Origin: Pseudomonadota bacterium
GTDB taxonomy: Bacteria; Myxococcota_A; Polyangia; Haliangiales; Haliangiaceae
Reading direction: 5' to 3'
Assembly: GCA_023430775.1 (NCBI GenBank)
Contig: JAEYYY010000709.1
Coordinates: 1-5,666, forward strand
Length of the DNA stretch: 5,666 nt
The translations under genes and the position numbers were made by a program. The notes below the pieces were generated by a model. The model did not search any database and was not told the origin of the DNA. It saw only the letters and a list, made by a program, of their open reading frames with translations. Of this stretch, positions 1-3,866 are shown piece by piece (the first letter of the stretch is position 1; the number at the start of each line of letters is the position of its first letter).

Positions 1-19
1 TGATGTGATTAAGATACAG
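1..19. other. Tn5/Nextera mosaic-end-like sequence at the window edge (probable adapter remnant)
   Basis: Aligned without gaps, these 19 bases match the Tn5 mosaic end AGATGTGTATAAGAGACAG (as used in tagmentation libraries) at 15 of 19 positions, with mismatches at 1, 8, 9 and 15. They are AT-rich, unlike everything after them. In the GatB reading frame they contain a TGA stop at 6-8, and good GatB sequence begins immediately afterwards at base 21. The simplest reading is an untrimmed, error-bearing adapter at a contig end. The natural IS50/Tn5 inside end also scores 15 of 19, so a real transposon end cannot be excluded from sequence alone, but no transposase is visible. Confidence 0.65.
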
Positions 20-20
20 G

Positions 21-554
21 TTCGCGCGCTACCAGAAGGCGGGCATCGCCGCCGACGACGCCCGCACGCTGGTCTCCGATCGCGCGCTCGCCGATTACTT
101 CGACGCCGCCGTGCTCGCGTTCCCCAACACGCAGGGTGCGAAGCTGATCGGCAACTGGATGCTCACCGAGCTGCTCGGCGCGCTCAACGCCGATGGCAAG
201 GACATCCGCGAGTCGCCGATGCCTCCCGAGCGGCTATCCGCGCTGGTCGCGCTCGTCGAGAACGGCACGATCAGCGGCAAGATCGGCAAGGAGGTGTTCG
301 CCGAGAGCTACAAGACCGGCGAGGCACCGCTCGCGATCGTCGATGCCAAGGATCTCCGCCAGATCTCCGACGAACCGCGCCTGTGGGAGCTGATCGACAA
401 CATCGTCAAGGCCAACCCCAAGCAGGCCGAGGGCTACGCCGCCGGCAAGGACAGCCTGTTCGGCTTCTTCGTCGGTCAGGTCATGAAGGCGACCAACGGC
501 CGGGCGAACCCGGTGATGACCACCGATCTGCTGAGGAAGCGCCTGGGGCGATGA
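21..554 (+). CDS. gatB: Aspartyl/glutamyl-tRNA(Asn/Gln) amidotransferase subunit B, C-terminal part (5' truncated)
   Basis: This is the last 177 residues of GatB, a family usually about 475-500 residues long. GatB is the kinase-like and tRNA-binding subunit of the cytoplasmic GatCAB complex, which converts Glu-tRNA(Gln) and Asp-tRNA(Asn) to the amidated forms. The visible part covers the end of the helical domain and the GatB/YqeY tail domain. Family-typical stretches are ALADYFD, KLIGNWM, GTISGKIGKEVF, DLRQISDE and the near-invariant C-terminal FGFFVGQVMKATNGRANP. The frame is open from base 9, but bases 1-19 look foreign, so the true coding part probably starts at 20-21 and continues in sequence missing from this window. 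A GTG at 111 is an internal codon, not the start. The stop overlaps the next gene's start (ATGA, 551-554), suggesting translational coupling. GatA and GatC are not in the window. Confidence 0.96.
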   Translation, partial: FARYQKAGIAADDARTLVSDRALADYFDAAVLAFPNTQGAKLIGNWMLTELLGALNADGKDIRESPMPPERLSALVALVENGTISGKIGKEVFAESYKTGEAPLAIVDAKDLRQISDEPRLWELIDNIVKANPKQAEGYAAGKDSLFGFFVGQVMKATNGRANPVMTTDLLRKRLGR

Positions 555-1324
555 GGCCGGTCGCGCTCGCCTTGATCCTGAGCGGGTGCGAGCTGGTGTT
601 TCCGCTCGAAGACGTCGCGCGCGTGTGCCCGGCGCCGCGCGCGGCCGTCGACGAGGATGGCGATGGCGTGATGGATGCGGATGACAATTGCCCGGCCGTG
701 TCGAACGTCGACCAGAACGACACCGACGCCGACGGTGTCGGCAACGCATGTGATCCACATCCCGACCTCGCCGACGACCTGTGCTTCTTCGGCTTCTCGG
801 ATGCCCAGGAGCTCTCGCTGCTCGAGACGCTGACGACCAACTGGGAGGTCGCCGGTGGCGCGCTCAACCTGACCGCACGATCGCCCCGCGACGGCATCGT
901 GATCCGGACGGAGCTGTCCGCGGCGACGGTGATGGTGCGCGCCCAGGCGCTTGCCGACACGGCGACCGGGTTCGACACGCCGCTGATCGGAGCGATCGCC
1001 GCCGGCCGCGATCTGCGATTGGCGCCGAAGGGGATCGCCTGCGATGTCGAGCACACCGTCGCCGCAGCGCCGACGATGCGGCTCCTCGATGCGCAGACCC
1101 TGCAGGGACCGAGCGTGCCGCTTGTTTTTGGCAGCGACGCGATCTCCATCCTGCTGACCACCCAGGGACCGAGCGGCAAGCCGGAGTGCACCGCCGATCA
1201 CGGCAGCGCGCCGATGACGCTGATCGCGGACGGGGTCATTTCTCAGGCCGGCCAGGTGGGCGTGTTCGCCGACAATGCGACCGTCGCGATCGACTCGATC
1301 CAGGTCGTCTCGCCTCGCCCGTGA
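551..1324 (+). CDS. Putative lipoprotein with thrombospondin type 3 (calcium-binding) repeats
   Basis: This is a 257-residue protein of unknown function. Its N-terminus, MRPVALALILSGC, is a short lipoprotein signal with lipobox LSGC and Cys13 as the predicted lipidated residue, so it is probably anchored in the outer membrane or exposed at the surface. Residues 34-48 (DEDGDGVMDADDNCP) and 54-68 (DQNDTDADGVGNACD) are thrombospondin type 3 motifs, Asp-rich calcium-binding loops common in secreted myxobacterial proteins. Residues about 80-257 look all-beta (a W98 strand, then alternating hydrophobic strands ending GQVGVFADNATVAIDSIQVV), a pattern seen in laminin-G/concanavalin-like sandwich domains; that assignment is an inference. 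Cysteines 26, 78, 164 and 213 could form disulfides outside the cytoplasm. The ATG at 551 is chosen because the lipobox follows it at the right distance; the same frame is open upstream but is only antiphase to gatB. It is probably co-transcribed with gatB through the 4-bp overlap, although its role is unlikely to concern tRNA. Confidence 0.85.
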   Translation: MRPVALALILSGCELVFPLEDVARVCPAPRAAVDEDGDGVMDADDNCPAVSNVDQNDTDADGVGNACDPHPDLADDLCFFGFSDAQELSLLETLTTNWEVAGGALNLTARSPRDGIVIRTELSAATVMVRAQALADTATGFDTPLIGAIAAGRDLRLAPKGIACDVEHTVAAAPTMRLLDAQTLQGPSVPLVFGSDAISILLTTQGPSGKPECTADHGSAPMTLIADGVISQAGQVGVFADNATVAIDSIQVVSPRP

Positions 1325-1387
1325 GAGAGAAACCGATCAGCCAAGCCGCTGATCTCCCTCGTGATCGCGCGCTGGTTGTCGAGATGC

Positions 1388-1415
1388 TTGACGAGGGCCG
1401 GCCGATCAGTAAAGT
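1388..1415 (+). promoter_or_regulatory. Candidate sigma-70 promoter for rplU-rpmA
   Basis: TTGACG (1388-1393, five of six consensus bases) and TAAAGT (1410-1415, four of six) are separated by 16 bp, within the functional range for a housekeeping promoter. Transcription would begin near 1422, about 30 bases before the rplU ATG. The rest of the 129-bp gap (1325-1453) contains no open gene. It does contain a 6-bp inverted repeat (GATCAG 1335-1340 / CTGATC 1349-1354) without a T-run, so no convincing terminator isolates the gatB-lipoprotein unit from rplU. Confidence 0.5.
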
Positions 1416-1416
1416 G

Positions 1417-1432
1417 CGCGTTCCCAAACGCG
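1417..1432. repeat. Palindrome CGCGTT-ccca-AACGCG at the predicted rplU transcription start
   Basis: A perfect 6-bp inverted repeat (1417-1422 with 1427-1432) around a 4-base centre. It lies 2 bases after the candidate -10 element and ends 21 bases before the rplU start codon. If transcription starts upstream of it, the RNA would form a small hairpin in the leader; if it starts near 1422, the element would instead be a DNA palindrome across the start site, as for an operator. The sequence cannot decide between these, and chance in CG-rich DNA is also possible. Confidence 0.35.
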
Positions 1433-1453
1433 TTTCTTGCGGAGCCGAGAGTC

Positions 1454-1771
1454 ATGTACGCCGTAATTCAGACTGGTGGAAAGCAATATCGAGTCGAGCC
1501 TGGAAAGACCGTCGTGGTCGAGAAGCTCGACGGTGACAAGGGCACCGCGGTGACGTTCGACGAGGTCCTGATGGTCTCGTCGGGTGATGGCGGCACCGTC
1601 AACATCGGCAAGCCCACGGTCGCGGGTGCCAAGGTCACCGGCGAGATCGTCGAGCAGGGCCGCGGCGAGAAGCTCGTCGTGTTCAAGTTCCGCCGCCGCA
1701 AGAACTACGTGCGTCGCAACGGGCATCGTCAGGACTACACCGCGGTGAAGATCTCCGCGATCAATCAGTAA
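1454..1771 (+). CDS. rplU: 50S ribosomal protein L21
   Basis: This is a 105-residue protein, the normal L21 length (about 100-105). L21 is a large-subunit ribosomal protein that binds 23S rRNA. Diagnostic sequence includes the N-terminal MYAVIQTGGKQYRVEPG, the central DEVLMV and IGKPTVAGAKVTGEI, and the basic C-terminal segment FKFRRRKNYVRRNGHRQDYTAVKI. The start at 1454 is set by the conserved MYAVI; an upstream in-frame ATG at 1361 would add 31 residues with no L21 similarity and is rejected. GGAG at 1441-1444 is a Shine-Dalgarno candidate 9 bases before the ATG. It is followed 11 bp later by rpmA, the usual L21-L27 operon order. Confidence 0.99.
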   Translation: MYAVIQTGGKQYRVEPGKTVVVEKLDGDKGTAVTFDEVLMVSSGDGGTVNIGKPTVAGAKVTGEIVEQGRGEKLVVFKFRRRKNYVRRNGHRQDYTAVKISAINQ

Positions 1772-1782
1772 GAGAGCGCGTC

Positions 1783-2052
1783 ATGGCACACAAAAAAGGA
1801 CAAGGTTCTACTCGCAACGGCCGCGACTCGCTGCCGAAGATGCGTGGCGTCAAGCGGTTCGCCGGTGAGCAGGTGACCGCAGGTTCGATCCTGGTTCGCC
1901 AGGTCGGCACCAAGTTCCACGCGGGCCAGAACGTCGGCATCGGTCGTGACTTCACGCTGTTCGCGAAGGTCACCGGCACCGTCAAGTTCGAGCGCCACGG
2001 CAAGTCGCGCATGCGCGTCGCCGTCTATCCGGTCGAAGCTGCGGCTGCCTGA
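1783..2052 (+). CDS. rpmA: 50S ribosomal protein L27
   Basis: This is an 89-residue L27 of normal length. The N-terminal tail, MAHKKGQGSTRNGRDS, is the family signature; in the ribosome this tail reaches towards the peptidyl-transferase centre. Further conserved parts are GVKRFAGEQV, AGSILVRQVGTKFHAGQNVGIGRD and the C-terminal GTVKFERHGKSRMRVAVYP. The tail begins directly with MAHKK, so there is no N-terminal extension needing proteolytic removal as in some Firmicutes. The Shine-Dalgarno is poor (AGAGAG within the 11-base gap after rplU), consistent with translation coupled to rplU. The gene closes the operon: a strong terminator follows and the expected obgE does not. Confidence 0.99.
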   Translation: MAHKKGQGSTRNGRDSLPKMRGVKRFAGEQVTAGSILVRQVGTKFHAGQNVGIGRDFTLFAKVTGTVKFERHGKSRMRVAVYPVEAAAA

Positions 2053-2072
2053 TCCGGTAGCGCTTCCGATGA

Positions 2073-2099
2073 CGGCCTCGTGACTGCGAGGCCGTTTTT
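2073..2099 (+). terminator. Intrinsic terminator of the rplU-rpmA operon
   Basis: A perfect 8-bp GC-rich stem (CGGCCTCG 2073-2080 with CGAGGCCG 2087-2094), a 6-base loop (TGACTG), then five T residues (2095-2099). It begins 20 bases after the rpmA stop. Read on the minus strand there is no T-run after the stem, so it should act mainly for the plus strand and not as an efficient terminator for the facing ABC operon, whose stop codon lies at 2110-2112. Confidence 0.9.
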
Positions 2100-2109
2100 G
2101 CGTCCGGAC

Positions 2110-2742
2110 TCAGCTCGCGATGACGTTCATCGTCACGATGCGAGCGCCGAGCTGCTCGAGCAGAGCGGCATCGTGGGAGGCGAGGATCGTCGCGCCGTCG
2201 TTGTCGGCGTGCTCCTTGAGCAGATTGACGATCGCATCGAGGCGCTTCGCATCGAGGCCGTTGTCGGGCTCGTCGAGCACCAGCAGCGGCGGCGGTCCGA
2301 CGAGCGCGGCACCGAGACACGCGCGGCGGCGCTGGCCGAGGGACATCCGCTCGAGGGCGATGTCGCGCAGCTCGTCGAGGCCGAGCGCATCGCGCAGCGC
2401 CTGCGAGGGCGGACCGGCATCGCGCGTGGCGGCGCACAGCGACCACAGCTCGGTGCCGAGGAGAAAGCCCGGCGGATCGGCCGCCTCGGGCACGTAGCCG
2501 AGCGCGTGGCGGGCACGCCGGCGCTCGGAGCGCGCACCCCACACCGAGGCGCCGTCGACGGTGATCCGGCCATCGCTCGGGGCGAGCACGCCGGCGATCG
2601 CCGAGAGCAGCGTGGTCTTGCCGCAGCCGTTCTTGCCGACGAGGCCGACGATCTCGCCCGCCTTCACGGCGAGCTCGAAGTCCGCGATCACGGTGCGGCC
2701 GCCGCGCTTGACGCGCAGTCGCTCGACCACGAGCCTCGTCAT
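2110..2742 (-). CDS. ABC transporter ATP-binding protein (ABC-2 exporter type)
   Basis: This is a 210-residue single nucleotide-binding domain, a compact length for ABC-2-type exporter ATPases. It should power the neighbouring membrane protein from the cytoplasmic face. Visible motifs: Walker A GKNGCGKTT (36-44), Q-loop region GYVPEAADPP (82-91) with Glu86 where the canonical Gln sits, signature MSLGQRRR (133-140), Walker B LLVLDEPDNGLD (153-164) with catalytic Glu158, and H-loop His190 in LASHD. GYxPE in place of GYxPQ is also found in other export ATPases, so it need not mean loss of activity. The start ATG at 2742 is preceded by GAGGA (minus strand, 2753-2749) at 6-base spacing. It lies 16 bp downstream of the permease stop, so the two form one operon. 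The substrate cannot be told from sequence; drug, lipid, peptide or ion export are all open. Confidence 0.94.
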   Translation of the reverse strand: MTRLVVERLRVKRGGRTVIADFELAVKAGEIVGLVGKNGCGKTTLLSAIAGVLAPSDGRITVDGASVWGARSERRRARHALGYVPEAADPPGFLLGTELWSLCAATRDAGPPSQALRDALGLDELRDIALERMSLGQRRRACLGAALVGPPPLLVLDEPDNGLDAKRLDAIVNLLKEHADNDGATILASHDAALLEQLGARIVTMNVIAS

Positions 2743-2758
2743 CGCGTGTCCTCGAGGT

Positions 2759-3835
2759 TCATCGCTTCACCGTGACGAGCGCCAGCATACAGGCCGCGAA
2801 CAGTCCCGCGACGCCGGGCAACCCGAACAGGCCGAGGCAGAGCAGGGCGAGGGCCGCGATCGCGGTGGACCCGATCACCACGCGCGGCGCGACGGTGGGT
2901 GACTCCTCGCCGGACAGCAGGATGCGCGTGCAGCCGAGCGCCGACGACAGCGCGACGGCGATGCTGGTCCCCGCGATCCACGTCATCGTCACCTGATCCG
3001 GCTCGGCGACCAGCGCGAGCCCGCCGAGCGCGATCAGCGTGGCGGCGAGCTGGACCACGGCGATGGCGTAGACGATCGAGCCCACGCGCGTCGCGTACGA
3101 CATGCCGAGCGAGGCCGCGAGCCACGCGGTCTGGCGGTGCGTGGTGAGGATGACGAGCAGCACGCCGACCTCCGCCGGCACCAGCACGACGGCCATCACC
3201 GACGAGCCGACCACGGCGGCATCGGCGTCGACGAGGTCGTTGTTGCGCACGAACAAGCCGGCGCCCGCACCGGCGAGGATCGCCAGGCCCGCACCTCGCA
3301 CCAGCGCATCGCCGGCACGGCGGCGCAGCGCGCGCAGATGGATCGCGCGCAACGCGGTGCCGTCGCGCTTCCAGCCGGGCCACTTGGCCTTCATGACTGG
3401 CGGCCGCCACGACGCGAGGACGACGATCGCGAGCGTCACCGCGCACACCACGACGAGGCCGACCGCGCCTTCGCCGATCGTCCACAGCAGCAGCCACGGG
3501 AGTTGCAGCAGGAACAGCGCGCCGAGTGCGAGCATGCGCGGCGCGATCGTCGGGCCCGGCAAGCTCCGGAGATACGAGGCGCCTTCGCCGCGGATCAGCA
3601 GGCGCGCGGTCGGCACGAACACGAGCAACCAGGTGACGCCGAGCACCGACCCGATCGCCACGTTGTGGAGCGCCAGCCACGTCAGATCGCTCGGATGCAT
3701 CGCGTTCTTGCCGAAGATCAGCGCACCGACGAGCGCGGCGCCCACCCACACCGCAGCAGCGCGTCGCCACGCCGGTACGATCACCGCGCGTGTCCACACG
3801 TCGAGCCAGCGAGCCCGCGCCGATCGTGATGACAT
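2759..3835 (-). CDS. Polytopic membrane protein, probable ABC transporter permease of unassigned family
   Basis: This is a 358-residue integral membrane protein with roughly nine or ten hydrophobic segments, near residues 26-42, 56-78, 99-120, 122-142, 178-196, 205-231, 252-277, 284-302, 317-338 and 340-356. A basic cytoplasmic-type stretch lies at about 148-180 (WKRDGTALRAIHLRALRRR). The segment RGEGASYLRSLPGPTIAPR (82-100) resembles the loop after the second helix of many ABC-2 permeases, where an LP motif is frequent. I do not recognise a named family; the role as permease is inferred from topology and from the ATPase gene 16 bp downstream. The ATG at 3835 is chosen because it starts a typical basic N-terminus (MSSRSARARW) just before the first helices. 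The same frame stays open back to 4060, but that part is antisense to the kinase and non-conserved in character. The N-terminus is 31 bp from the divergent kinase start. Confidence 0.8.
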   Translation of the reverse strand: MSSRSARARWLDVWTRAVIVPAWRRAAAVWVGAALVGALIFGKNAMHPSDLTWLALHNVAIGSVLGVTWLLVFVPTARLLIRGEGASYLRSLPGPTIAPRMLALGALFLLQLPWLLLWTIGEGAVGLVVVCAVTLAIVVLASWRPPVMKAKWPGWKRDGTALRAIHLRALRRRAGDALVRGAGLAILAGAGAGLFVRNNDLVDADAAVVGSSVMAVVLVPAEVGVLLVILTTHRQTAWLAASLGMSYATRVGSIVYAIAVVQLAATLIALGGLALVAEPDQVTMTWIAGTSIAVALSSALGCTRILLSGEESPTVAPRVVIGSTAIAALALLCLGLFGLPGVAGLFAACMLALVTVKR

Positions 3836-3866
3836 CGCCCGAGAACCTACGATAGCGTGGCCGCTC
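3836..3866. promoter_or_regulatory. Compact divergent control region between permease and kinase genes
   Basis: The two start codons face away from each other across 31 bp. The centre, CTACGATAG (3847-3855), offers a -10-like TACGAT (3848-3853) rightward and an overlapping TATCGT (3854-3849) leftward, each matching four of six consensus bases. Transcripts from these would have leaders of only about 6-8 bases. No good -35 hexamer lies at 16-18 bp: ATGACA at 3829-3834 is close to consensus, but its 13-bp spacing is too short. Neither gene has a clear Shine-Dalgarno here. Promoter assignment is tentative. Confidence 0.3.

Noticed and set aside
5..550. Plus-strand frame open from base 5 and continuous with the lipoprotein gene, which would give a 439-residue protein
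   Set aside because: The first ~182 residues are an Arg-rich, low-information translation of the gatB region in the wrong frame and begin inside the adapter-like sequence. A lipobox starts cleanly at the ATG at 551.
476..1201. Two overlapping minus-strand frames of about 240 residues opposite the lipoprotein gene
   Set aside because: They are shadow frames in GC-rich coding DNA, with no domain, no plausible start context, and compositions dominated by Arg, Ala and Ser.
1335..1354. Inverted repeat GATCAG/CTGATC after the lipoprotein gene as a terminator
   Set aside because: The stem is only 6 bp with an 8-base loop and no T-run follows, so it is not convincing as an intrinsic terminator.
1361..1453. 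An earlier ATG for rplU at 1361 adding 31 residues
   Set aside because: L21 begins conservedly with MYAVI-type sequence at 1454, which has GGAG at a suitable distance. The extension spans the candidate promoter and has no L21 character.
2080..2775. A plus-strand frame of about 230 residues antisense to the ABC ATPase
   Set aside because: The minus strand carries every ABC ATPase motif in order; the plus frame is its mirror shadow and begins inside the terminator.
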